A stretch of 64,000 nucleotides of DNA from an uncultured Ignavibacteria bacterium (GTDB lineage Bacteria; Bacteroidota; Ignavibacteria; Kapaibacteriales; Kapaibacteriaceae). The translations under genes and the position numbers were made by a program. The stretch covers positions 1-64,000 of the forward strand of contig CAJAIA010000033.1 of assembly GCA_903939735.1 (NCBI GenBank). The letters are read 5' to 3'. This document shows positions 35,071-44,253 of this stretch, piece by piece. Under the pieces are notes generated by a model, which worked only from the letters and a program-made list of their open reading frames with translations, was not told where the DNA came from and searched no databases. Every line of letters starts with the position of its first letter. The first letter of the stretch is position 1.

Positions 35071-36975
35071 TTAGAGACGAACAACCGTTCGAAGCAAAAG
35101 ATTCGGAAGCTCACGTCGTTGAGTGACATTAATCGTTTGGAACTCGTACCAACCAGAAACTGTGAGTGTCGATCCCCCGCGCGCAACATAGCGGAGCGCC
35201 ATCTCGGGTCCGACCGATGACGTCGAACCATTGAGGCCTCCCGGAAGCAGTGATTGTTGACTCAGTGTGTACAGACGTATGCCTGCGCCCACGCTCCACG
35301 CATCCGACGGGGCCGAAAAAATAAGGACTTTCGCCAGGTACTCAAGATTGCCTGTTTCTGGGCGTTCAGCGAAGCTGGACCAGACAAGCGTTGCGCGCTC
35401 GAAGTAGCGGAAGAGGAGCGGAGCTTCTACACGTATGTTCTGCGTGAGCTGCACTCGTATTGAGTCGCGATACGACAACTGTCGGAATGAGAAAGATCGG
35501 ACAGACGACGCACTGCCCTCGTAATCGTAGACCGTGTAGTTGGCAAGAATCTCGAGCTGCGGCTGCAGACGGACATGCGATGTGGTGTAGATGAAGGACG
35601 GCGAGAACCGCAACACCCGGTTGACGTTATTCAACGCACTGCGAGATGCCTTGAGAAACACCAGATGCAGGTATTGTCCAGACAAACTGAGGTTCATCGA
35701 GAAGGATGGACTAAGCGATGCTCCATAGGAGAGCGTTGCGACAGTTGCCAACTCATCACGGTCGTCGTCATTGGCCGAACTCGGCGTGTCGTATCGCACC
35801 AACCATCCGGTCACATCCAATCGTACCGTATCACGCGATGATATCCGCCACAGACCCGAACCGTAGATCCGCGTGCGGAGCGTTTGATTGTCTCGCTGAA
35901 ACTCCTGCAACCGCACCGATTGCAGATCCGCATCCGACGCACCATGGATGTTCTGTACACCATTGAGTTCGCTCCGCTGATAGATCGAACCTCCTCCTGT
36001 AACCGTACCTCGAGCGCCCGAGAGCGTTGCATAACCCTCGACATCCACAATCAGCTCGCGGAGCTGACGCTCGACGAAACTCAATGGAAGTTGGGCAACC
36101 GGTGAGGCGTATGAGCGATCGACAGCTCCCGATGTAATCGATGATCGGAGATTCACTGAGAGCGCATCAGTGACGGAATACACGATGTCTGCCGTTGCCG
36201 TGAGCCGTCGCTCTGAGCGTTGTTCCACATCAAGAAGCGACTGCTGCGTGAGCGTTGTAAAGAACTCGCGTCCAAGATTTACCGACTCAACCGAAAGACG
36301 TAAGGTTGACCCTTCGGAGAGCGCGCGGGCAATGCTCGAGCGGAATTCGACATCAGCATTGCGACGCTGTGCGTCGAGCCGTTGCCAATCGGCGATCCCA
36401 TCGGCAGTGATCAGCCACTGATCAAGATCAAGATTGTCGACCCTTCCAATAAGCCCCACAAGTGGTCCGAACGCCGTAACACCGAGCTGCGATGAGCGTT
36501 CAGCGCCGGCCAGCATCTCCAGGGAGACTTCCTCACGAGGTACGTAACGCACTCCTGCGGCCATGTTCAGTCGTTCCAGTGAATTCAGTCCAACGCTCCG
36601 CGAGTCGCGGGAAACGATCCATCCTTGCCGGACAACTGCCTGAAGAACGGACGACAATGGATGTAACCACGAGCCCTGCCAGACTTGATCATCGCGCGTC
36701 GCAAGCGTACTTGTGCGAAATGCTGAGGATCGATACTGGTTAACAAATCGAAGAAATCCGACGTCGGTTTGGACCCCAATATCAGCGTTGCCAATCCACA
36801 CAAACGTGTTGGTAATCTTGTCGACACCGAACTCAATGCCACGACCGAATGAGGCCTCGCGAGGCTCTAGCAAAGGGGATATCTGCTGTGCGTTGCAATA
36901 CGAAGACACGATCAATGCAGCAATGCAGAGAAGCAGAGAGGCAATATGATAGTTGTCCCGACGCATGCGCAACAT
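35071..36975 (-). CDS. Outer-membrane beta-barrel protein of unknown function
   Basis: The 634-aa product has a signal peptide (IASLLLCIAALIVSSYCNAQQ). The mature part is dominated by alternating-hydrophobicity strands, with many Arg/Ser/Thr-rich turns, and ends in a barrel-like LLLRTVVRL. It looks like a 16-or-more-stranded porin- or receptor-type barrel, but no TonB box or plug was recognised. It is transcribed with pcrA upstream and the RsbW-like and peptidase genes downstream. The strand count is by eye. Confidence 0.7.
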   Translation of the reverse strand: MLRMRRDNYHIASLLLCIAALIVSSYCNAQQISPLLEPREASFGRGIEFGVDKITNTFVWIGNADIGVQTDVGFLRFVNQYRSSAFRTSTLATRDDQVWQGSWLHPLSSVLQAVVRQGWIVSRDSRSVGLNSLERLNMAAGVRYVPREEVSLEMLAGAERSSQLGVTAFGPLVGLIGRVDNLDLDQWLITADGIADWQRLDAQRRNADVEFRSSIARALSEGSTLRLSVESVNLGREFFTTLTQQSLLDVEQRSERRLTATADIVYSVTDALSVNLRSSITSGAVDRSYASPVAQLPLSFVERQLRELIVDVEGYATLSGARGTVTGGGSIYQRSELNGVQNIHGASDADLQSVRLQEFQRDNQTLRTRIYGSGLWRISSRDTVRLDVTGWLVRYDTPSSANDDDRDELATVATLSYGASLSPSFSMNLSLSGQYLHLVFLKASRSALNNVNRVLRFSPSFIYTTSHVRLQPQLEILANYTVYDYEGSASSVRSFSFRQLSYRDSIRVQLTQNIRVEAPLLFRYFERATLVWSSFAERPETGNLEYLAKVLIFSAPSDAWSVGAGIRLYTLSQQSLLPGGLNGSTSSVGPEMALRYVARGGSTLTVSGWYEFQTINVTQRRELPNLLLRTVVRL

Positions 36976-37062
36976 CTGAAATTGTCGTTACTCGTTCATG
37001 ATAGCCAAAAGCTGCACATCAGAGAACAACTCATCGCAAGAGTATTGGCTTACGAGCATTTA

Positions 37063-39393
37063 TCAGAGTTTCTCGAGTCGAGCGAACGCCACCATGAGCT
37101 GCTTCCGCTGTCCGTTATCGAACAAGACGGTCGCCTTTTCGGATTGGCCTGTGCCGCTCACGGCACTGACTGTTCCGCTGCCAAACATGGGGTGCTTCAC
37201 ACGCTGTCCGACCTTCAGTGTGGTCGGACCGCTTGGGGCCGGACCCTGCACACCGCGGCGCGTTGGTTGCGAAGCGCTCGTGTACCGCTTTGGCATTGGG
37301 AGCTGCGAATACGATGATCCGCTCGACTCCTGGGAATACGGACTCTGCCGTTGTTGCGGCGCTCCACTCCCGGCGCTACCACTTCGCTGCTGACCCTGCG
37401 ACGGCGAAGATCCCGCCATGCTACGTGCCGATGGTGCGAGTGTTTCCTTATCGATCTCACCGAGAAACATCGATGGCCGTGAGAAGACAAGTTCTCCGAA
37501 TCGATAGCGACGTTCGGCATAGGCAAGGATCAGCTGTTCACGCGCGCGAGTGATGCCCACATAGAGCAAGCGTCGTTCTTCTTCCTGCTCGGCCATATCG
37601 GTCTCGGCCTTTGCGAGCGGGAATAGCCCTTGCTCAAGTCCAGCAATAACGACCAACGGGAATTCAAGCCCCTTCGCAGCATGCATCGTCATCATCGAGA
37701 TACGCTCGGTGCCGAGTTGTGGATCGTCGGCATCACTGAGAAGCGAAATCTGCTCGAGATAGGTAACCAACGTCATCTGATCGTCAAGCTCTTGCTGTTC
37801 AGCAACGTGGTCGAGCAAACGCTCGATGTTGTTCCATCGATCGAGCGCTTCTTCCGACTGTTGCGACCGATACATCTGTGGCAATCCTGTTGCTTCGATG
37901 TATGCCTGTGCAAGCGATGCCGGTGCTAGCTCGTTGAGCATGTCCTGATAGCGCTTGATAATGCCCACGAAGTCCTGCACTGCCTTGATCGTGCGCGCCT
38001 GCATCATTGGCACGGATTCGATCGATGACAATACCTCGAAGATTGGCGTCGATGTGCGAATTGCGAACTCCTGCACGCGCTCGAGCGTCGTTGCGCCGAT
38101 ACCTCGCGTTGGTTCGTTAATGATCCGCAGGATGCTCTCGGTGTCGTTAGGGTTAACCAAGAGTCGCAGATACGCCAAGGCATCCTTGACTTCTTTGCGC
38201 TTGTAGAAGCTCACGCCGCTCACGATGTGATACGGTGTGTTGGAGCGACGAAGCGCATCTTCCAGCGCTTGCGACTGTGCATTCGTGCGATACAAGATCG
38301 CCACATCCTTGTGCGAGTAGCCATACTTCGCAACGCGTGCAGCGATGGCGCGCGCTATCATATCGGCTTCTTCACGGTCGTCACGACACGCCAGCACGGT
38401 GATCTTCTCACCCTCTGGATTGTCGGTAAACAGCGTCTTCTTCAGCTGCGTTGTGTTGCGCTTGATAACACTATCGGCTGCAGCAAGGATCGTCTTCGTC
38501 GAGCGATAATTCTGTTCGAGCCGTACGACAGTTGCTTCAGTATAGTCACGCCCGAAGTCGAGGATGTTGCGGATATCCGCTCCACGCCATCGGTAAATGC
38601 TCTGTGCGTCGTCGCCCACAACGCAGATGTTGCGGTACTTCTGTGCGAGCATACGCACCACATGGTACTGCGCCCTATTGGTGTCCTGATACTCGTCGAC
38701 CATCAAATAGCGGAATCGATCCTGGAGAAGCTCCAGTACGTCGGGATGATGTTCGAGCAGCTTGATGGTGTTCAGGAGCAAGTCGTCGAAGTCCATCGCA
38801 TTTGCTTGCGTGAGGCGCTTCTCGTACTCCTCGAAGATCTGTCCTGTTTGCTTCTCGGCGATTGAGTCTGCGTTACGCGCATACTCCTGCCATGAGATCA
38901 TCGAGTTCTTTGCGCCGGAGATGCGCGACTTCACACCATTCGGCGGGAGTACTTGCTGCGATACGCCGAGCTGATTCATCACCGCCTTGATGGCCGCCGT
39001 TTGATCGTCGGTATCGTAGATGGTGAACGACGAAGTATAGCCGATACGGTCTGCGTACTGACGTAGAATGCGTGCAAACATCGAGTGGAACGTGCCAGCC
39101 CAGATTCCACGTGCTGTGCCCGATCCAACGAGGTGCGCGATGCGCTCCTTCATCTCCTGTGCGGCCTTGTTGGTAAACGTCAGCGCAAGGACATGGTTAG
39201 GATTAACGCCAGAGCGAAGCAGATAGGCGATGCGGAATGTGAGCACGCGCGTCTTACCGCTACCAGCGCCCGCGATGATCAGCACCGGACCTTCTGTTGT
39301 GCGTACTGCTTCAGCTTGGGATGGGTTGAGTCCGTTGAGGAGTTCACCTGCAGGTGACGAACCATCACCCATAGGCATCAAGGAAAGGGTCAT
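37063..39393 (-). CDS. pcrA: UvrD/PcrA-type 3'-5' DNA helicase
   Basis: The 776-aa SF1A helicase has Walker A AGAGSGKTRVL (about 41-51), Walker B MVDEYQDTN, and motifs QNYRST, YRTNAQSQALE, MTMHAAKGLEF and LLYVGITRARE. After a Ser/Gln/Gly-rich linker, the C-terminus carries the Tudor-like module VGQRVKHPMFGSGTV, known to contact RNA polymerase in PcrA/UvrD. It acts in nucleotide excision repair and replication conflict resolution. Its ATG overlaps the fmdB-like stop by four bases. Confidence 0.95.
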   Translation of the reverse strand: MTLSLMPMGDGSSPAGELLNGLNPSQAEAVRTTEGPVLIIAGAGSGKTRVLTFRIAYLLRSGVNPNHVLALTFTNKAAQEMKERIAHLVGSGTARGIWAGTFHSMFARILRQYADRIGYTSSFTIYDTDDQTAAIKAVMNQLGVSQQVLPPNGVKSRISGAKNSMISWQEYARNADSIAEKQTGQIFEEYEKRLTQANAMDFDDLLLNTIKLLEHHPDVLELLQDRFRYLMVDEYQDTNRAQYHVVRMLAQKYRNICVVGDDAQSIYRWRGADIRNILDFGRDYTEATVVRLEQNYRSTKTILAAADSVIKRNTTQLKKTLFTDNPEGEKITVLACRDDREEADMIARAIAARVAKYGYSHKDVAILYRTNAQSQALEDALRRSNTPYHIVSGVSFYKRKEVKDALAYLRLLVNPNDTESILRIINEPTRGIGATTLERVQEFAIRTSTPIFEVLSSIESVPMMQARTIKAVQDFVGIIKRYQDMLNELAPASLAQAYIEATGLPQMYRSQQSEEALDRWNNIERLLDHVAEQQELDDQMTLVTYLEQISLLSDADDPQLGTERISMMTMHAAKGLEFPLVVIAGLEQGLFPLAKAETDMAEQEEERRLLYVGITRAREQLILAYAERRYRFGELVFSRPSMFLGEIDKETLAPSARSMAGSSPSQGQQRSGSAGSGAPQQRQSPYSQESSGSSYSQLPMPKRYTSASQPTRRGVQGPAPSGPTTLKVGQRVKHPMFGSGTVSAVSGTGQSEKATVLFDNGQRKQLMVAFARLEKL

Positions 39394-39623
39394 TCGCCCT
39401 CTCCACCGGATCCATACTTCTTGACGTAGTCCGTGAGGTAGAAACCGCCACCCCGATAGAGCACACCACCGCCACCGCTGATACGGCGTTCGACTGTGCC
39501 ATGGCCGGGTTCGGCCTGCGTGCAGACATCAACCGGGCATGTTGTGAGAGTGTCGTCTTTCATTGCCTGAAACACTTCAAAGGTTGCACCACATGTGGTG
39601 CAGACGTAGTCATAGGTTGGCAT
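39390..39623 (-). CDS. FmdB family zinc-ribbon protein
   Basis: The 77-aa product starts MPTYDYVCTTCGATFEVFQAM, the FmdB/CxxC zinc-ribbon signature, with a second cysteine pair in TCPVDVC. It has a Gly-rich tail (ISGGGGVLYRGGGFYLTDY) as in other family members. It is probably a small putative regulatory protein; the function is not established. It lies 14 bp after trpS and is coupled to pcrA. Confidence 0.88.
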   Translation of the reverse strand: MPTYDYVCTTCGATFEVFQAMKDDTLTTCPVDVCTQAEPGHGTVERRISGGGGVLYRGGGFYLTDYVKKYGSGGEGE

Positions 39624-39637
39624 CGTTGAGCGATTCC

Positions 39638-40648
39638 TTACAATTCAACGAATCCGGTTTTCTTGTACACCTTGCGGAGGGTCTTGCGTGCGCGGTCACG
39701 CGCATGCTCGCCACCACGGCGAAGGGTTGCTTTGAGCGTGTCTTCATCTGCGCGGAGTGCTTCATAGCGTGAGCGTACTGGTGCGATGAACGCAACGATG
39801 GCCTCACCTACTGCCTCTTTAAACTCCGCATAGCCGAGTCCGACGAACTCTTGTTCGATCTCTGCGATCGATGCACCGGTTGTAATGTGATAGAGCGTCA
39901 TCAAATTCGCCACGCCATGGCGTCGCTCGGCGTCGAACCGAATATCCGTGCCGCTGTCAGTTACCGCACGTTTGATCTTTGACCGAATCTCTGCATCCGA
40001 ATCGGTGAGGAAGATGGTGGCCTTTTCATTGGCATCCGACTTCGACATTTTCTTTTCGGGTTCTTGCAGCGACATAATCTTGGCCCCAACCTTTGGGATG
40101 TAGGGCTCTGGCACGGTAAATGTCGGCGAGTAATGGAAGTTGAAGCGCTCGGCAAGATTGCGTGTGAGTTCCAAGTGTTGGCGTTGGTCTTCACCAACCG
40201 GCACGAGGTCTGCATTGTACAACAGGATGTCGGCGGCCATGAGCACCGGATACGTAAACAAGCCGACGTTCACGTTGTCGGCATGCTGCGCGCTTTTGTC
40301 CTTGAACTGCGTCATGCGTGAAACTTCACCGAAACCGGCAAGGCATTCCAGAACCCATGCGAGCTGTGTATGCTCGGGTACGGAAGATTGCACGAAGAGC
40401 GTCGATACGTCGGGATCGATACCAGCAGCCATGTACATCGCAGCAACGTCGAGCGTGCGCTTGCGCAGTTTCGCTGGTTCCTGACGCACCGTAATCGCAT
40501 GCTGATCCACAACGCAGAACAACGAGTCGTACTGATGCTGCAGCTCCACCCAATTGCGAAGCGCCCCACAGTACTGTCCGATGGTGAGGTTGTTTGTCGG
40601 CTGCATGCCCGACAGGATAATCTTGCGAGGTTGTTGGGTTGGTTCCAT
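39638..40648 (-). CDS. trpS: Tryptophanyl-tRNA synthetase
   Basis: The product is 336 aa from ATG 40648 (MEPTQQPRKIILSGMQPTNNLTIGQYCGAL). The longer frame to 40774 runs through the promoter. Class I signatures are present: the HIGH-equivalent TNNLTIGQY and the KMSKS motif KKMSKSDAN. It charges tRNA-Trp in the cytoplasm. The length is typical for bacteria. It heads the trpS-fmdB-pcrA-OMP-RsbW-M28 series. Confidence 0.95.
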   Translation of the reverse strand: MEPTQQPRKIILSGMQPTNNLTIGQYCGALRNWVELQHQYDSLFCVVDQHAITVRQEPAKLRKRTLDVAAMYMAAGIDPDVSTLFVQSSVPEHTQLAWVLECLAGFGEVSRMTQFKDKSAQHADNVNVGLFTYPVLMAADILLYNADLVPVGEDQRQHLELTRNLAERFNFHYSPTFTVPEPYIPKVGAKIMSLQEPEKKMSKSDANEKATIFLTDSDAEIRSKIKRAVTDSGTDIRFDAERRHGVANLMTLYHITTGASIAEIEQEFVGLGYAEFKEAVGEAIVAFIAPVRSRYEALRADEDTLKATLRRGGEHARDRARKTLRKVYKKTGFVEL

Positions 40649-40657
40649 ACGTAACGG

Positions 40658-40665
40658 CAAAAATA
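40658..40665 (-). promoter_or_regulatory. TAnnTTTG -7 element of trpS
   Basis: TATTTTTG on the minus strand ends nine bases before ATG 40648, supporting that start and predicting a very short leader. Confidence 0.6.
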
Positions 40666-40699
40666 CCGCGTGCATCGCGGAATGACGCATTTTTGCAGG

Positions 40700-41260
40700 A
40701 TGATGTTGATACTTCGTTGGATTCTTTGCCTCGCCACGGTCGTCGTGCTGTTTGCACCAGCGATCCAGGCCCAAGACGAACTCGATGGCACCGGCGGTCC
40801 ATCAAGTAGCTTTACAACGCTGTCGATTATGCGAACCTGGACACCTCAGGAGCGCGACTTCCCGAATGGCGGCTTTAATCTGATGTCGAGCTTCGCCACC
40901 GATGACGATCGGCGCTGGTGGTTCGGTATGGGATTTCGTGCAATGGGTGTGTGGGAGCGTGACGTGCTGGCGATTACACTGGGTCCGACCTGGTGGTTCG
41001 CAGGCGATCAACGCCTTGGTGCCTTCGCATTTGTGCAGGCCGGACTTGGCATGGGCTCGACACGCGGCATCACAGGATTCGACGTGTTCTCTGATCCAAC
41101 ACTCACCTTCGGTCTTGCCTCGGTAGCTGGCATTGCGGGCACATGGCAGGTTGCACGTTGGGTGAACCTTCATGGTATGATTATTGGTTCGCATTACTCC
41201 AACGAGGGCGGCCGCACGCCCTATGGCGTATTGGTTGGCCTTACGTTTGGCGGACGGTAA
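40700..41260 (+). CDS. Small outer-membrane/exported protein of unknown function
   Basis: The product is 186 aa from ATG 40700 (ATG 40703 is equally possible). A signal peptide (LILRWILCLATVVVLFAPAIQAQ) is followed by a strand-rich, Gly/aromatic domain (RRWWFGMGFRAMGVWERDVLAITLGPTWWF) ending in LVGLTFGGR, as in small eight-stranded barrels. No family was recognised. The 51-bp gap to the divergent trpS start holds CATTTTTG three to four bases before the first ATG, a variant of the promoter element. Confidence 0.65.
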   Translation: MMLILRWILCLATVVVLFAPAIQAQDELDGTGGPSSSFTTLSIMRTWTPQERDFPNGGFNLMSSFATDDDRRWWFGMGFRAMGVWERDVLAITLGPTWWFAGDQRLGAFAFVQAGLGMGSTRGITGFDVFSDPTLTFGLASVAGIAGTWQVARWVNLHGMIIGSHYSNEGGRTPYGVLVGLTFGGR

Positions 41261-41297
41261 ACAGGTTCGGCGAAGTCAGATACTCTCACGGTGCTCT

Positions 41298-41954
41298 ATG
41301 ATTCAACTTGCCCCTTCCCTCCTTTCGAGCGATCTCCTCAACATGGGTGACGCGATTCGCGCATGCGAGCAGGGTGGCGCGGATCTACTGCATTACGATG
41401 TGATGGACGGACATTTCGTTCCACCGATTACGTATGGTCCGGACTTTGTCCGTGCAATCAAACGCACGAGCACGCTACCGGTTGATGTGCATTTGATGGT
41501 GACGAATCCCGATCATCAAGTAGAGCAGTTTGCCGTTGCTGGTGCTGATTGGATTAGCGTGCACGCAGAAGCAACGCCGCATGCGCATCGCACGCTGCAT
41601 CGTATCAAGGCTCTGGGCAAGCGCGCGGGATTTGTCTTGAATCCAGCAACACCGCTCGAATACGCATTTGAGGTTGCAGGCGATGCAGACTTCATTCTGC
41701 TCATGAGCGTGAACCCGGGATACGGCGGACAGTCCTTCATCGAGTCGTTCCTGCCTCGATGTGAACGCCTTCGCACATGGCTCGATACACGTGGGTTTTC
41801 GGACGTTGAGATCGAAGTCGATGGTGGCATCAAGATTGACAATGCACGCCGTGCTGCTGATGCCGGTGCGTCGATCCTTGTATCAGGTAGCGGAATCTTC
41901 TCTGGCTCGATCGGCGACAATCTCGCGGCGATGCGCACAGCGGTAGGTCGCTAA
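41298..41954 (+). CDS. rpe: Ribulose-phosphate 3-epimerase
   Basis: The product is 218 aa from ATG 41298 (MIQLAPSLLSSDLLNMGD). The TIM barrel carries HYDVMDGHFVPPITYGP, VDVHLMVTNP, LMSVNPGYGGQSF and EVDGGIKIDNA, which provide the metal ligands and the catalytic Asp pair. It interconverts ribulose and xylulose 5-phosphate in the pentose phosphate pathway. Its stop overlaps that of the convergent DUF2520 gene in CTAA. Confidence 0.96.
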   Translation: MIQLAPSLLSSDLLNMGDAIRACEQGGADLLHYDVMDGHFVPPITYGPDFVRAIKRTSTLPVDVHLMVTNPDHQVEQFAVAGADWISVHAEATPHAHRTLHRIKALGKRAGFVLNPATPLEYAFEVAGDADFILLMSVNPGYGGQSFIESFLPRCERLRTWLDTRGFSDVEIEVDGGIKIDNARRAADAGASILVSGSGIFSGSIGDNLAAMRTAVGR

Positions 41955-42766
41955 GCCCCGAGCACGCGCTCCATTGCAGTGCGCAGCTCCGGATCCCAGG
42001 TTTCTGAGACCACGTCAAGCAATGCACGCGAGAGGTGGCAATAGAGCGGACGCTCCTCTGACGGGATGGCTTCAAGTTGCCGTTCTACGGCTTCAACATC
42101 GCCCCGCATAAGAGGTCCGGTTATCGCAAACGGTGCACCTGCATGCATCGCCGATGCAGCATTTTGAACTGTCCGTTCCATAATCGGAACAAGAAACACA
42201 TCAGTCGGTATGTCAGCAGCGCCAGCAAGTCGACGCGCGAGTTCGTATGCGGCATAGGTAAAGTTCGATGCCGCAACTGCAGCCGCGTGATAGCGGCGCT
42301 TGCGATCATCCGACATCTCCGTGAACCGCCATGGAACACCGCCAAGCGATGTAATCAGTTCCTGCACAATGCTCCACGCTGCATCATCAGATTCAACGCC
42401 CCATCCAATCCCGTCGAGCGCCGATGGATCTGGCGACCCAAACGTTTGGAACGGGTGCGCGGCCGCACAGAATGCACCGAGCTGCCGCATCGGTTCCAAT
42501 ACGTCCGTCCCGAGCGAGCCATTAACATGCACCGCCACAACACCGCGCACCTGATCAGCTCGCGCGCTGGCTATCGCCTCCACAACGTTCGGAAGCACAT
42601 CGTCTTTTGTCGCAATCACAACAACATCACCAAGCGACGCATCACTGGTACACCACAGCGCAAACGCATCACGTCCGATCGCGTTTACGCGATAGCCTAC
42701 AGCTGTTGCGCGTTGCTCAAGCGCCCCGCCCACACGACCACGTCCGATGATGGTGATTGAGCGCAT
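41951..42766 (-). CDS. Rossmann-like / DUF2520 domain protein
   Basis: The 271-aa product has an N-terminal NAD(P)-binding Rossmann fold (ITIIGRGRVGGALEQRA) and a helical C-terminal DUF2520 domain (AHPFQTFGSP, then RYHAAAVAASNFTYAAYELA). The family resembles 6-phosphogluconate and pyrroline-carboxylate type dehydrogenases, but its substrate is not established. It is coupled to cysS by a TAATG overlap. Members are often annotated as a putative F420-dependent NADP oxidoreductase, which the sequence does not prove. Confidence 0.82.
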   Translation of the reverse strand: MRSITIIGRGRVGGALEQRATAVGYRVNAIGRDAFALWCTSDASLGDVVVIATKDDVLPNVVEAIASARADQVRGVVAVHVNGSLGTDVLEPMRQLGAFCAAAHPFQTFGSPDPSALDGIGWGVESDDAAWSIVQELITSLGGVPWRFTEMSDDRKRRYHAAAVAASNFTYAAYELARRLAGAADIPTDVFLVPIMERTVQNAASAMHAGAPFAITGPLMRGDVEAVERQLEAIPSEERPLYCHLSRALLDVVSETWDPELRTAMERVLGA

Positions 42767-44226
42767 TAGTCGACGGGCTCGAGCGTGTAGGTGTCCTTGC
42801 CATCCTTCATCGTCCAGCCACGTGATGTAAGAACGTCGCGCAAGCGATCACTCTCCGCCCAGTTCTTTGCTGTGCGTGCAGCCCAGCGTTCGTCGGCAAG
42901 CACACGAATATCGTCTGGTATGATCTGTTCAGGACGTTGTTCGATGGCGACAATCACGAACACATCATTTAATCTGCGCAGAGCATCGACGATCGATGCG
43001 GCATCATGCGGTGTAAGCGTGCGTGGTGCATGGTCGCTGATAAACACGAAGAGCGCAGCGAGCGCACGCGGCGTATGGATGTCATCGGCCAAGGCCTGGC
43101 CGACACTATCCATCAGGCGCTGCCCAGCACCATCTTCAGCAGCCGCATGGTGGTCACCAGCGACGGCAATCACATCGTAGACGTAGTCCTGCACCTTGGC
43201 GCGCGCGGTACGTGCTGCTGCTACACCATCGAAGGTGAAGTTGAACACGGCACGGTAGTGTGCTTGCAACATCGCGAAGCGGACATCGAGTGGATGGATG
43301 CCACGGTTGACGAGATCGCGCATGGTGTAGAAGTTGCCGAGCGACTTCGACATCTTCTTGCCCTCGACTTCGAGGAATTCATTGTGCATCCAGAACGCGG
43401 CTTGATCGTGCACATGATATCCCGCCGTGCACTGTGCGAGCTCATCTTCATGATGCGGGAAGCGCAAGTCAACACCGCCCGTATGAATGTCGAACGGCAG
43501 TCCGAGGAGATCATGCGACATCGCCGAACACTCGATGTGCCATCCCGGACGGCCCGGCAACTGATGTCCGTCGATTGCGAAGTCCCACGCCGGCTCGCCT
43601 TCCTTACGCCCCTTCCAGAGCACGAAGTCGCTCACAGATTCACGATCGTATTCATCGGCATCGATGCGAACACCCTCGCGGAAGTTCTGCGTATCGATTG
43701 CGAAGAGCCTACCGTATGCATGCGTGGCTGAGTATGCTGCAACGTTGAAATACACCGAGCCATCACTGATGTAGCCGTAGCCCGCAACAAGAATGTCGCG
43801 AATCAGATCCTGCATTTGCGCGATATAGTCGGTTGCGAGTGGATTTGCCACGCGCTCAACATCAATACCGAAGGTGCGAAGGTCTGCGAGAAACTCAGCT
43901 GCGAAGAACGTTGTAAAGCGTCGCAGATTCTCGAGCGGATCTGTGGTCTGTTCGCCCATTTCAGAGCGCCATCGTGGCGATCCAACGGCACTGTCGCGGA
44001 TCGTCTTATCATCGATGTCGGTGATGTTCATCACCCAGCGTACTGGGTAGCCCCCTATCACGCGGAGTGTTCGCTGCAAGACATCGGGGAAGAGGAATGC
44101 ACGCATGTTGCCGATATGCGCTACATCATACACGGTGGGTCCGCATGAATACATGCGTACGCCATCATCGCGCAGTGGCTCAAACGGATCGACCGACTTG
44201 GTGAGGGTATTGTACAGACGAATCAT
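42766..44226 (-). CDS. cysS: Cysteinyl-tRNA synthetase
   Basis: The product is 486 aa from ATG 44226 (MIRLYNTLTKSVDPFEPL). Class I hallmarks are the zinc-site MYSCGPTVYDVAHIGNMRAF, GWHIECSAMSHDLLG, GVDLRFPHHEDELAQ and the KMSKS loop KKMSKSLGNF. It charges tRNA-Cys. The start choice rests on a promoter element three bases upstream; a longer frame to 44241 would cross it. It follows hutI by 27 bp. Confidence 0.95.
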   Translation of the reverse strand: MIRLYNTLTKSVDPFEPLRDDGVRMYSCGPTVYDVAHIGNMRAFLFPDVLQRTLRVIGGYPVRWVMNITDIDDKTIRDSAVGSPRWRSEMGEQTTDPLENLRRFTTFFAAEFLADLRTFGIDVERVANPLATDYIAQMQDLIRDILVAGYGYISDGSVYFNVAAYSATHAYGRLFAIDTQNFREGVRIDADEYDRESVSDFVLWKGRKEGEPAWDFAIDGHQLPGRPGWHIECSAMSHDLLGLPFDIHTGGVDLRFPHHEDELAQCTAGYHVHDQAAFWMHNEFLEVEGKKMSKSLGNFYTMRDLVNRGIHPLDVRFAMLQAHYRAVFNFTFDGVAAARTARAKVQDYVYDVIAVAGDHHAAAEDGAGQRLMDSVGQALADDIHTPRALAALFVFISDHAPRTLTPHDAASIVDALRRLNDVFVIVAIEQRPEQIIPDDIRVLADERWAARTAKNWAESDRLRDVLTSRGWTMKDGKDTYTLEPVD

Positions 44227-44229
44227 GTA

Positions 44230-44237
44230 CAAAAGTA
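44230..44237 (-). promoter_or_regulatory. TAnnTTTG -7 element of cysS
   Basis: TACTTTTG on the minus strand ends three bases before the cysS ATG, inside the 27-bp gap after hutI. It could give a leaderless cysS mRNA independent of the upstream operon. Confidence 0.55.
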
Positions 44238-44253
44238 CCACGGTTGACGGCTA

